Shown piece after piece: positions 24,400 through 36,032 of a stretch of 64,000 nucleotides of DNA (position 1 is the first letter of the stretch; each line of letters starts with the position of its first letter). This DNA comes from Tamarix chinensis (Eukaryota > Streptophyta > Magnoliopsida > Caryophyllales > Tamaricaceae). The stretch spans positions 139,594,859 through 139,658,858 of the forward strand of contig CM060171.1 of assembly GCA_030549775.1 (NCBI GenBank), read 5' to 3'. The position numbers and the translations under genes were made by a program. The notes below the pieces were generated by a model, which saw only the letters and a list, made by a program, of their open reading frames with translations, did not search any database and was not told where the DNA came from.

Positions 24400-25255
24400 C
24401 TTACCCTACATGTGTAGTGTGATCCATGCACAAAAGAATGGGGTTGGTGCGTGGTGCTGGATGGCTGCGAGGGTGAGGCAGGGAGAGGTGGTAGCAAGGG
24501 TGGAAACTAGTGGTGGTTGGTGGTCAATGTTGGAGGGTGGTAGTTGTTTGGTGGTGATGATGTTAGTTACGGTGGTGTGGGTGGGTTGTGGTGATGCTCG
24601 GTGGTGGGTGCAGGAAAATGGAGAATGTGGGTGGTAGTTTATGCGTGGGTGCTGGTGGTGCAAGATAGCTATAATTGGTGCTACGGGGGGCTACACTGGA
24701 GGATGAAGGGGAGTTGCTGGAAGGTGCTTGGCTGGGCAACACAGGAAGTAAAGGAGAAGGGCTATGAGGTTGGAGTCGCTGGTGTAGATGGTTATGGTGG
24801 TTGGCTGCGCTGGGGAGTGGTAGGAGCTGGAAGCTGTAGTGGGTGGAGGTGTTGTGGTGTTCTAGAAGTGATGCTGCGCAGGGGAAAGGTGGCTCAGCAG
24901 GGGCAGGAAGAAGTGGAAGGAAGGAGAAGAAGGAGGATGGAGGTGGCGATGGTGTGGCTGTAGAAGGGATGGTGACTGGAAGTGAGAGGGTGAAGGGATG
25001 TGCACGGTTGGTGGTGGTTGGCTCGAGGTGGTGGTGCTGTGCAGAAAAAAACCAACATGGTCGAGAGAGAGAGGGAGCTAGGGGAAAAGGAAGCTGGGCG
25101 GAGGGGGGCTAGTTGGTTTGACGGGAAAATCCAAACAGGCAAGGCAGGTGTTACACGGGCAGAGAGGGAGGTTGTTGACGGGTTGTGTGTAGTGAGTGTA
25201 TACGTACATATGTATACAGATAAATTGAGTGTGGTGTGGTAAAGAAGGAGACAGG
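24400..25255 (+). repeat. G-rich island in element C
   Basis: GGTGGTGG, GTGGGTGG and GGAAGGAGAAG words between AT-rich flanks. Open frames here are low-complexity and are not taken as genes. Position matches the islands in the other family members. Confidence 0.6.
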
Positions 25256-25273
25256 GAGAGTGATTGGGGGAGG

Positions 25274-27535
25274 CATAGTATTAAAAACCGGACCGAACAG
25301 GCCGGTTGAACCAGTTAACCCGTGAACTGGTGATAAAACCGGGTGAAAAGGTCGTTAAAACCAGTTTTACAAAAAACCGGGTGATGTGGACAAAATCGGC
25401 CGGTTTTTTATAAAAACTGGGAACCGGCGGTTTTGTTCTGAACCGGTACGGTTTTGTTTTTCGTCTAACCCTCAAATTAATTTTTTAGGGTGTTGTGTGT
25501 TGAGGGGTACATATGTCTTTTTAATAAATTAAATCCTAACCCTAAACCAAACCAAACAGGGCACATTGTGCGTGGCTGCGTGCTGCTCTGCTGGTGTTGC
25601 GAGCTGCTCTGCTGGTGCTGCGTCTTCTTCAGTCGATCTCCCGTCCCGGCGAACGAACACTTCGGTCGATCTCACTGCCTGTGCTGGTGGTGGTGCTGGC
25701 AATTCTCATGATTGCTATGCCTGTGCTGGTGCTGCGTCTTGGCAATTCGCACGAGTCACGACTGCTCGACTGCTCTGCCTGTGCTGGAGCTGCATCTTTG
25801 GTCGATCTCCCATCCTTCGATTCAATTCCGTTACTCGTCTACAATTGCTACTCAGGTTGACACAGATTAATTATCTCGATTCTCCATTCTCCCATTGCTT
25901 AAAAGGTTCACTGATAATGTTGGCCACATGGTTGTAGTTTGAATGTTTGATATATGTGAGGTCCGACCGTCCGAACCTTGCTGTCTGTTAGAGTAGAACC
26001 TTAACCATTTACACTCGCATATATGTGGCCACATGGTTGTCGTGTGACTGATCATCTACACTAGCACCTTAACCATTTATATGGGGTTGGTTTGGCCAGG
26101 GATACCCGATTCAATTTTTATTAAGACCTGATTCAATTTTTATCATGGGGAGAATGCTAAGCTGTAACATGTAATGTGTATGTATGGATTACTTTGCTTT
26201 GATATCTAAAATTGCACAAAGTGAGTAATGAATAAAGGTTACTCAAAATACAGGAAAAAGAACGAATCATGAGTTCTTGGTTGAACTCAAACTTGGGATT
26301 GATATGTTTTCACCATTCCCATTGGTATGCTGAATTTGATGATGAATTCTTTTTTTGGGTATTATTGATGCTGAATTTGAGAAGTATGCTCTATTATTGG
26401 ATATATAATGTTGTTTGCCACTGAATTTGTGATGATTCTCTAAAATTTGTAACTTGGATGATTAATTTGTAACTTGTAATTTCTTCTTTGTGCCTTAAAG
26501 ATGTCTGCGGAGGCTAGTAATACTGGTTGTGAAAGAAATTGGAGCATATTTGAGCATATCCATTCGAAGAAAAGGAATAGACTTGAGCACCAAAGACTCA
26601 ATGATTTAGTTTTTGTGCATTCTAACTTGAGATTGCAACAAAGGTGTGAATTTAATTTGTTGTTATCTTACTATTGTAAATCATGTGTAAAGTTATTTAT
26701 TTTATATGATAATATTACCAAGCTTGTCTAATTTTATTTTCTTTTGTGTATAAATCGACTTAAGACAAGTTATGACCCAATTAATTTTGAAGAGTTTGAT
26801 GCAATAGGCTCTTGGATTCTTATGGATGAGCCATCTAATTTAAATAACGAAGAGCTTGAGTTGCTTAGAAATGAATTAGCTTCTGTCACTATTCAAGACA
26901 ATCCTAGTGAAGGTACGAGGCTCATACCTTTTTATAGCTTATATAAGTTGATATAATAATTTAAGTAATTATTCTTATTCCATTTTTGTAGACGTATTGG
27001 ATGAAATTGACGGAAATGAAGATGATGAAGTTGAAGGGGGAGAGTGGAGATGATGATGATGAAGATAATCGCATGCATGAAAATGTCATTCCTATATTTT
27101 CTAATGTTGGAGATGATATAGATAATCTATAGGATTTGATGAGTAGCTCTTTGATCGAACCATTTAATTTATGTAATTGAATTGTAACTTCTAAACTAAT
27201 GTGTTTTATTTTAAGTTATTTATGAATATGTAAGTGACTTGATGTTGGATTATGTTATTTTGTAATTGTATTTGATATGTAGGAGACTTTTTAATATGGA
27301 ATTATGTTATTTTATGATCTTATATGAACATTTAATGATCACTTTAATTGACTTTAATTATGTTATTTTGCAATATTAAGTATTAAATACTTAAACTATA
27401 TTTTTAAACAAATACGGATAGATTTGACTTTAATTGAGTGAACCAGTTGAACCACTGGTTCGACCAGTTTGACTCACTGGTCCGACCACTAAACCAGTGA
27501 ACCAGTAATCCGACCGGTTCGGTTTTTAAAACTAT
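25274..27535 (+). mobile_element. hAT-superfamily DNA transposon, internally deleted, nested in element C
   Basis: Flanked by the 8-bp duplication GGGGGAGG (25266-25273 and 27536-27543), diagnostic of hAT. Terminal inverted repeats read ATAGTATTAAAAACCGGACC on the left and ATAGTTTTAAAAACCGAACC on the complement of the right end. Extended subterminal repeats of CCGGTT and AACCAGT type follow. Only the last part of the transposase remains. Confidence 0.93.
26501..27132 (+). pseudogene. hAT transposase C-terminal (dimerisation) fragment
   Basis: The frame from 26501 reads ASNTGCERNWSIFEHIHSKK and RLNDLVFVHSNLRLQQR, the conserved hAT C-terminal dimerisation domain. An intron-like interruption follows, then YDPINFEEFDAIGSW (26770-26815) and an acidic tail near 26995-27130. 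The N-terminal BED zinc finger and the RNase-H-like catalytic core are absent, so the element is non-autonomous. A 3' splice site (TTTTGTAG) near 26992 suggests the original intron-exon structure. Confidence 0.9.
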
Positions 27536-27986
27536 GGGGGAGGGGTAGAGTGCACAGTAGAGGTAACGTGAGGGTAAAAATATAGGGTAGGGTAGTTTTA
27601 TTTTATATTTTATTTTTAGGTTTAGTTTGGATTAAATTAGGGTATTGGGTAGAAAAATAAATTGTGAAAAATAATCAAATCTAGGATAGGTTAAAAAGGA
27701 TAGAAAGAGTAAAAATAATCTAGGATGAATTTTAGGAAAATACCTTGGGTATGGGCTAACAGTTATTAATAAAATAATTAGGCTAAGATTTATGGGTATA
27801 AACTATGATTAAATTTAATAACATAATTTCTATCAAATTTTAACCTGATTAAATTCATATCTAAATCATCGTAATAGTACGAATAATAATAACATGTTTA
27901 ATAATAAACCTCCTAAAATAATAATTACCACTAATCACACATAATTATCAATTTATAATTAAGGTTTCTAAAAATGGGGTATTATA

Positions 27987-28905
27987 TTTTTGCACCAAGC
28001 TGTGCAAGATAGTAGTCAGGGTTAGGTTGATGAATTCGGTTTAACCATCTATTTGTGGGTGGTAAATGATTCTAAATAAAAGTTTAGTACCAACCAACTT
28101 CGTATCCTTATATAAGACAATGGACATAGGAATACCATTCAACCTTACTATTTCTTTAGAAAATAGATTGACTATATAAGAGGTATCATCCTTCTTATGA
28201 TATGGAATGAAATGGGCCATCTTAGAAAATTGATCCACCACTACCACAATGACATCATTTTACCTTTGAGTTCTAGGTAAATACACTATAAAGTCCATAC
28301 TCACATGGTCCCAAGGTTGATAAAGGGACGAGCAATGGAGTGTAGAGTCCTTGGTAGAAGTGACTGTTGGACTTTTGACAGGTTGTACATCTACCTATGA
28401 CTCTAAATACATTACTTATCATCTTAGACCAATAAAAGTGCTCTTGAAATACGTCATGGATCTCATTGATCCCAAAATGTCCAGCTATCACACCTCCACA
28501 TGCTTCTTGTATCAACAACTCTTGAACAGGACTCTTCAAGATGCAAACCTTGTAGTCTTGAAGAGGAATCCATCATGTGTGGCATAGAAGCTTTAAAGCT
28601 TGTCTCGGTCTTCAAGGTAGCTTGTAAATTATTCATCCTCCTGTATAGCTCATTTAAGCATCCAAATCCTAAGACTCGAGCTTCTAATAGAGACAACATA
28701 CATTACCTTCTAGAGAGGGCATTAGCTACTACACTAGTTTTGCTACAAAGTAGAAGGATTGTAAAAACTCTATCCACCTAGAATGCATAGGGTTAAGCTT
28801 ATGTTGTCCATTTATATACTTTAGTGACTCATGATTGATATGTAATACAAATTGTGTGGGCCTCAGATAATGAGACCAATGATCTAGAGCCCTAATAATG
28901 GTATA
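27987..28905 (-). pseudogene. gypsy integrase N-terminal half and end of RNase H
   Basis: RNase H tail: ALDHWSHYLRPTQFVLHINH (28909-28800). The HHCC zinc region reads GGVIAGHFG, EHFYW and CTTCQKS (28480-28370). The core begins VVVDQFSKMAHFIPYHKKDD (28247-), but the second Asp region reads IVLYKDTKLVGTK, with the usual SDRD motif lost and an internal deletion. It continues into 21691 after element C. Confidence 0.92.
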
Positions 28906-28909
28906 AAAC

Positions 28910-31811
28910 TGTAACAACCCATAATTTACTACTAAAAAATTTCGTTTTAAATGGAAGCGTATTATCAAATACTTGGGTGTTATTGCTATAATTGTCATAA
29001 TCCTGGCCTACCATACCATCCTTACATCAATCACAAGGCAAAACAATTAAAAAGTAAAACATTATAAATAGAAATTGAGGGAACTTTCATAAACATTAGA
29101 TAAAATTTTGGAGGTTTACTCCAAGTACAATAATCTAAAATACAAAAAAAGATACCATGGATTTAAGAGTCCAAAAAAGTCTCCGGTTAGAATAAACATT
29201 TGAATAAATGAATCTACATCCAAAACCTTCATACAAAAATCACTCCTTCACATAATAAGCATCAAAGGCTACAAATTTGTCCTTTAGGTCATCCTTGACC
29301 TGCACAAAGACAATTGGGTCATCTACTTGTAGAAATGAGCAGCACCCATGAAATAGATGATCAATACGCTATGTATTGAGTAAGGTAACGGTACAATAGA
29401 ATCAGTATTACACATAATACATGAGTTTACATCAAAGATTAAACATATGTGCGGTAATATAAATAGTGCCATGTAGATACTTATTTCAAGTCTCGCTATA
29501 TAAATATATCATATTTTAATCTTTTAGTTACGTTGAGTTCAAGTACCCCCACTATTCTTAAACTGATAGAATGATTTAAAACACCTCTCAGGTACAACAC
29601 TTGTGCCGCTATTATTATTCGGTAGAACAGACTCAACATCTTTCAAAGAAAAATGTTCATGGGCCACTATTCTTAAACTGGTGAAACAATCTGAGATACC
29701 TCTCAGGAACAATACACCCAAGTCACTATTATTATCTGGTGGAACAGACTCAACACCTCTTAGAGCAAAAATGATCATGAGCCACTATTCTTAAACTGGT
29801 GGAACGGTCTAAAGTACCTCTTAGGGACAACACACCTAAGCCACCATTATCCAGTGGAACAGACTCAACACCTCGATCCTGACTCGCATACTCTGTCACT
29901 TTAAATGATTAGTATCCTTTCCATTAATACTTTATCTCTTAAGTTTATTTTAATTCACGTTGAGTATGGGGCCCCACTATTCTTAATCTGGTGGAACAGA
30001 CCGATGCACCTCTCAATAACAACACACTGAGCTACTATTATTGTTAGGTGGAGCAGACCCATATAAACACCTCAACCTGACACACATAATCTTTCACTTT
30101 AAATGAATAGTATTTGATTAGAGTTGATTGTATATTCAGGATTATCATGTGGGACTCATATAGGTATGCAATACACATGATTGCATAACATAATTATGAC
30201 CACATAATTATCCTCAAATGACTATATTACACTTAAGCAGTTAAAAATGCTTATATTCTCTCAAGGCTTGATAAATCTCAATACTAATATATATAAATCT
30301 CTAATATTCATTCAGGACATATATCCTCAATTATTTACATAAATACCATATCTGACATTATTCCCCAAATACCTACTTCCAAATTTCATTGCTATCAAGA
30401 TATAATATCATAGAATTTTCATAAATACATTATTCATATAACATGTCCAATATAAAAACACATACACATACACACAAAATCTTACCTATGATATGTGTCC
30501 TTACCAACAAAGATACCAAGCACTGTGCATGTAAATCATAAACCTCATCCTTTGAGATCATAAAAAAATTACCTGTAAAAATAAGATAATACACAATTAG
30601 GCTCAAAGATTATAATCGAAGGAAAAGTTAAGGTAATGAAGGGAAAACATGGAAATAACCAGAGTTAAAGGGAAGTTTGAGTTGCGTGGAAGTGTGGTGG
30701 AAGGTATGGTGGCGCTATAGTGAAATTTTGGTAGTGTTTGGTTGTGAAAAGGGGGGTACATGACCAAAAAGATGGGGTTGCACGAGTGTGCATGCTCAAG
30801 CCAAGAGATGGGAACCTACATGAGTAGGCTATGCAAAGAAGCACGATCGTGCTCATGCAACATATACACAGGTAATAACGAATAGGGATGCACAAGCATG
30901 CCGAGGCGGTTCATAAACCGTGTGAGTATGCATAGGCGAACCGTGCTTGCATGCACAGGCGTGCGTCAAGGAAAAAATAGTGGTGGACAATCGTGTGAGA
31001 GACTGTGCTCAAGCTATGTGCCTCACAAAAAACATGATAGATGTAAGGAAATAAGAGGATAAAATAGCGGTTGTGGACAACAACGAAAAGGGAGAGTGAT
31101 TGGGTGATCGTGGTGGTTGATTCACCAAGATTTGGGAAGTGCTTGATGGCTATGGTGGTGCATGGTGGTGATGGTGATGCTTGATGCTAGAAAACAGGGA
31201 AGGGGAAAGGAGAAGAACAAGAACAAAAAGAACAGGAAAAAGAAAGAAAGGTGGTGGCTCGGGTTGGTTATGCTTAATAGGAAAATGACCAACAAATGAG
31301 GCAATACATGAGGGAGGAAGAGAGGAGAAAGTAACATGTATATATATATATATGATGGTGGCATAGGATGAGAAGTGTAGGGGATGATGATGGTGATGAA
31401 CATGGCAGGGGAAGGATGGCAAGATAGCAGAGGCACAAGGGAGAGATGGCGGGAGGTGATAGTTGTCTGGTGTAGGTGATAAGGAAAATACACGCAAGAT
31501 AGAAGAGTCAAGTAATTCGATGTAAGAAGGAGGCAAGAAAAAGGAGAAAGAAAAGGAAAAGGGAAGAGGCTTAAGGTTAGGCTTAGATTAACTTTTTATT
31601 ATCTAATATATGTAAGATTAAATATGTAAATCTACCAGAATTAAGGTTAGGTTACAAAATATAATTTATCCGGGTTAAAGATTTTGATTAGGTTTATATT
31701 TTGGGATTAAGGAATTTGGTTAAGGCTAACATAAAATTTTCTTGAGATTAGAATTAGATTAAGGTATTAATTACACGGAATTAGGTTTAGAAAAAAATTT
31801 AGGGTATTACC
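28910..31811 (+). mobile_element. element D: solo-LTR-like element of the TGTAAYACCC family
   Basis: 2902 bp, starts TGTAACAACCCATAATTTAC and ends TTTAGGGTATTACC, with AAAAC duplicated at 28905-28909 and 31812-31816. It sits exactly in the gypsy RNase H frame. Minisatellite at 29538-30070, GTGCA/GCATG cluster at 30775-30970, purine-skewed island to 31570. Closest to B and F. Confidence 0.87.
29538..30070 (+). repeat. minisatellite in element D
   Basis: About eight units of roughly 57 bp alternating CCACTATTCTTAAACTGGTG and CACTATTATTATCTGGTGGA, with ACAC(A/C)CCTC-type spacers. The array is the longest of the four related ones. Confidence 0.8.
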
Positions 31812-32768
31812 AAAACTCCTTGTCAAACATGTTGTAGTTAGATTTTTGATTCATTGAGCTTCTCACTAAAATGGCTTGCCTTCTTGTAGTACGACATATC
31901 CGATACCAACTTTTCTTGCATCATATCCAACTTTAAGAACTTTAGTAAAATTTAGTAGCCTCACTTGGCTTGCCCTTAATCACCTCAACTGCTTCTTAGA
32001 CTACAGATGTCCACTTGAACTCTCCCTTCTTGAGACACTTAGTGATAGGGGAAAGAGTGCTAAATCATTTTATGAACCTCCTATAAAACAATTCAAGTCC
32101 CTGAAAGGATCGAACATGGGTAATGGATGTGGATGTAGGCCATGACCTTATTTACTCATCCATGGAAATACCATCCTTAGATACAAACAACTCTAGGAAG
32201 GTGACTTTTGGTACAAAAAAGTCACACTTCTCTAACTTTCCATACAACTTGTTGTTCCTAAGGGCCTAAAATACAAGTCTTAAATGCTTGACATGGTCTT
32301 CGCTACTATAGGAGTGCACAAGTATATCATCAAAGTACACCACAACAAATTTAGAGATAAATGTCCTAAGGACTTCATCCATAAGCCTCATGAAGGTGTT
32401 GGGAGCATTTGAGAGACTGAAAGGCATTACCATCCATTCATATAATCCTCCCTCGGTCTTGAAGGTGGTATTTCGTTCATCGCCCTTGATCTAATCTATT
32501 AGTATCTACTCCACGAATCAATCGTAAAAAACACACAAGATCCATGTAAGCAATCAAACATATCATCAAGTTTAGGTATAGGATACATATATTTGATGGT
32601 GATATTGTGGATAATTCTACTATTAACACACATCCTCATACTCCCATCCTTCTTTGGTATCAAAAGGGTTGATACTGCACAAGGATTAGGGAATTCTCTA
32701 AGGAAACCTCTTTTTAACAACTCGCCAACTTGTCTTTGTAGCTCCCCAATTTCCTTAGGATTACACAT
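31812..32768 (-). pseudogene. gypsy reverse transcriptase and start of RNase H
   Basis: RT opens at 32768 with ELQRQVGELLKRGFLREFPN and IPKKDGSMRMCVNSR. A frameshift near 32490 leads to [30 protein letters not shown] and the catalytic [13 protein letters not shown] near 32340 (both Asp kept). RNase H begins with KVGYDARKVGIGYVVLQEG (about 31930-31875) and is cut by element D. Several stops are present. Confidence 0.93.
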
Positions 32769-32989
32769 ATAGACAGACTTGCAGGGAAATGTAGCACCGG
32801 GACCAAGTCAATCTGGTGCTCAATTCCCCTTAGGGGGTAGCTCACTAGGTAGATCATTTGGGAAAATGTCCCCAAACTCCCCTAGCAAAGGTTTGTCCTA
32901 TAGGTCACTTCCTCCCTTTCCTTTTATTATCTTCAAGTAACAATAAAAAAATACATGACCTTCTCTTGGCTAGCGCCTTATCTATCTCT

Positions 32990-33420
32990 CTGCTATCTAC
33001 AAACAAGGATTTTTTTTAGGTTTCTTTCTAACAAGTGAGAAATGGGGACTAAAGGGTGTGAATAAAATGTTCTTTTTGGTAAATTTTGAACAATATGTGT
33101 TCCTTCCACCATCGTGTTGGGCATGCCTATCATATTTTTCAAGGTCTTCCTAGCAATAGATGGCAAGCGTCCACGGGAACCACATCCCATACCACATTAT
33201 CTTGGTAGGTTTTCCCAATAGAAAAATGAACTACAAATTTCTCGGTCACCTCAACCATGATTCCATTATTAAGTCACCATAGCTTATATGGTTTGACATG
33301 TTAAGTGGTGAGCAAGTGAATTTTCTCCACAAGTGTGCAAGAGGCTACATTTTCACAACTACCTCCATCAATAATAAGGGAAAAAATCTTACTGAGGATC
33401 ATGCACTTGGTTTGAAATAT
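32990..33420 (-). pseudogene. gypsy aspartic protease region
   Basis: The minus frame contains SLIIDGGSCENVASCTLVEK (catalytic D-G-G variant) and then CHLL(L)GRPW-like sequence further downstream, characteristic of gypsy proteases. Stops interrupt it. Confidence 0.8.
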
Positions 33421-34630
33421 GTTATCCTATTGTGTCTCCTCCTTCACAAACTCCTTGAAGCACAACACCCTTATCACCATTAGGTCTTCTCCTACATCCA
33501 AGGGTGCCTCTTCTTTCTCTTCCTCCTCCTCATGGACCAATTTGGTCTCTTCCATTTCCTCCTTATGGATTGCCTCATCCAAGTCCAAAAGATCCATAAC
33601 TCTTTTGTTGGGACACTCATTTTGATAGTGCCCTAATCCTTAACACTTAAAGCATCTCACAGTCTTTGGTTTGTTAGGTTCAAACTTAACACCTTTCCCT
33701 TTGTCCTTCACTTTAATAGTTTGAATGGAAGGGGATGGCTTGGATAACGAGGGGGCTCTTTTAAAGTATTGTTCATGAACCTTCCTTGATAAAAATTTGG
33801 TCCTCTCTTCTCCTTCATATGTTTCTCCACCTTATGATAGATGAAAAGGCTCATATAAGGCATATTACTTGTGCAACTCTACCTTGCATGCAATGTCACT
33901 CCTTAATCCTCCAAGTAAATGTGACATTGTGTGCTCCTCTAGTTTGTCCAGCTCTAACCTCATCTTTAATCACTCAAACTCCTTGATGTAATCTTCAACA
34001 CTGACCCTTGCCTCAAGGAGGCCATCTTGTTTTAGAGGTATTGAATGTAAGATGAGGGTCAAAACCTTTCCCTCAGAGATTCTTCGTCTTCAATCAAGAT
34101 TTCACCTTATACTTCCCCTTCTTACTCCTTTGGTGAGTAAGGCTTTCCCACCACAATGAGCCATGTCCCTTGAGCTTAAGGATTTAAATCCTAAATCTCT
34201 TCTCATCATTATAACATTTCTCTTTAAACATCCTAGAGCACCTCAACTCCCACTCCAAGAAATCTTTTGGATTAAGTGATCCTTTAAACTTAGGCACTAC
34301 AACTCTGATGTCATGAAAAATATCTCTCCTTTCATGTCTCCTTCTTCTATTATGTGGGTAATCACTAGATGAGTATTTGAAATCACTAGTACCATCACTT
34401 GTGTCGGATTCAATAACTTCATGTTGGTAAAAAAGGGGTGTCCTTCTTGGTTGGGGGAAAACATTTGGGCATGGAGTGTTAGGGTTTTATATGAGATTCT
34501 CCAAAATGCTAAAAACTCTTCTCATGTCATTCTTTAGGGTTTCATTGACATGATATCTTCTTAAAATTTGTGTCTCTTCAAGGCTCAACCCTCTTGAGAT
34601 TTGCTCATCACCCATAGTTGCTTGAGTTTG
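33421..34630 (-). pseudogene. gypsy gag with zinc knuckle
   Basis: Starts near 34615 with MGDEQISRGLSLEETQ. The retrotransposon gag domain follows (VVVPKFKGSLNPKDFLEWEL, LKGHGSLWWESLTHQRSKKG, 34310-34130). A zinc knuckle CFKC*GLGHYQNEC at about 33655-33620 has one in-frame stop between its ligands. A Glu-rich stretch precedes the protease. Confidence 0.88.
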
Positions 34631-34784
34631 AAGATTAAAACAATAGAGCAGGATGATGTGTTTGGTTAGGAGAGGTTCAAAAATTATGGCGGGTCGTTAG
34701 AAATTTTTTTGTGAAGTGTTTTGGCTTATATGAGGTAAAGAAGGAAAATAGGAGGTGAAAATTATCCCAAATTCTCAACCTTAA

Positions 34785-34797
34785 GATCCGATACCAA
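34785..34797 (-). other. gypsy primer binding site
   Basis: On the minus strand TTGGTATCGGATC follows the LTR end (GTATCA) by two bases. It resembles the methionine tRNA site with changes. Confidence 0.7.
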
Positions 34798-34799
34798 TT

Positions 34800-35845
34800 T
34801 GATACATATGCTAATAAAGTTGGCACGTGCTTAATTAAATATTATAGCTTATGTGGTACTTGAACACTTAAAGTTAAAATGGAGAAAATATATGAGAAGT
34901 AGGATAATATTTTATCTAAGGTGGGTCCAAAGATCAAACACTCACAACTACCATTTAAGGTTTTAACACTTGAGATAAAAGTTATGAGATTTCAATCTCA
35001 AAAAAAAACTTTTCACTCAACTTTGTAGAGGGGGGCATAAGGAGCTCGAGAATATGACTTGTAATTCAAAGGGGTAGTTCTCCCGATTGTGTTGAGGCTA
35101 CCTATATTTATAGTGGCATCCATTTCTACAAAATTTCATTCTGCCCTTCCCTTTACCTAATTAGATACATTCTAACCAATCTAGTTACCTAATACAAGTT
35201 AACAAGGAGTTGAATTGTAACTAGATTAGGTTCAGCACATGAAGGGTGTTATGGCTTAATTTTAGAACCCATACCTCCATATAGCTGGCCATACAAGTTG
35301 ATTTATCAAAGTAAAATCAATCACTCACTCCTCATACTTAATCAATCAGTCATCGTGCTTTAGTCAATCAACACAACCTAATTTGTGGGGTTAAACCTTT
35401 TGTCTAGTAGATAGGGTTGACTTAGGTTGGTTATTAGCTTGATATGGTTATTACCCAAAGTTAACTTAGTTAACTTTCCTTGCCTACTCTGCCATCCACT
35501 TATCTTACTTATTCTTCTTCTTCCTTTTTTCGAAATTAGCTTGGTGACCAAGCTAATTTGGCTTCTTAGGTGTCATAACACTTAGCATTGAAAAATAAAA
35601 TAGCTGGTTGGACTTAGGCTTTATGTACCACCATATTTGGTTGGGCTTGGGCCATAAATGCTACCATAATTGGTTAGGTTTGAGCTGGAAGAGCCACCAT
35701 GTATACATGGCTGCTGCATAGGCCAATATGTCCACGTATTTCTCATATTTGGCTAATTAGTTTTATCCATGTTAAGAGTATTTTTTGATCCCCTAACTTA
35801 AAAAAATTAATTAGTGAAGTATTTCTATGGGATGCTATTTCATCA
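34800..35845 (-). repeat. gypsy 5' LTR (right side on plus)
   Basis: 1046 bp, paired with 20151-21173. Read on plus it starts TGATACATATGC and ends GCTATTTCATCA. ATTCC follows as the target duplication. Confidence 0.93.
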
Positions 35846-35850
35846 ATTCC

Positions 35851-36032
35851 TTTATAATGGATTTCCTTGGGTAACTCCTATGTTGTCATAGTGGTGGCTC
35901 CTAGAGAGGTGTTATCTGGGAAACATCAATATTAAATATATCTATTGCCAACTGATTCTATATCACTGATGGCAGGCTCATAACAACTCCCATGGAGACA
36001 AGCACTAAATTAGGTGCAACCTCTATTGGTTC
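35851..36032 (-). other. MULE transposase C-terminal tail or 3' flank
   Basis: Minus-strand translation gives short pieces (APNLVLVSMGVVMSLPSVI) with stops. It may be the decayed end of the transposase. It joins to 20150 before the gypsy insertion. Confidence 0.35.

Larger units (their letters stand above)
21692..27986 (+). mobile_element. element C: solo-LTR-like element of the TGTAAYACCC family
   Basis: Starts TGTAACACCTCTAAATTTAC and ends AATGGGGTATTATA, with TTTTT duplicated at 21687-21691 and 27987-27991. Length 6295 bp, or about 4.0 kb without the hAT insertion at 25274-27535. Internal repeats at 22860-22985 and a GC-richer island at 24400-25250. The same subtype as element E, which lies in opposite orientation. 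Confidence 0.83.
20151..35845 (-). mobile_element. Ty3/gypsy LTR retrotransposon, decayed and twice interrupted
   Basis: LTRs of about 1.0 kb at 20151-21173 and 34800-35845 flank gag, protease, RT, RNase H and integrase in gypsy order on the minus strand. Target duplication is ATTCT/ATTCC. Removing element C (21692-27986) and element D (28910-31811) leaves about 6.5 kb. Many stops and frameshifts are present in every domain. It is inserted just downstream of the MULE transposase pseudogene. No chromodomain is seen after the integrase. Confidence 0.95.

Noticed and set aside
31122..31536. Two overlapping 128-129 codon minus frames in element D
   Set aside because: Same purine-skew artefact; two frames of the same stretch are equally open.
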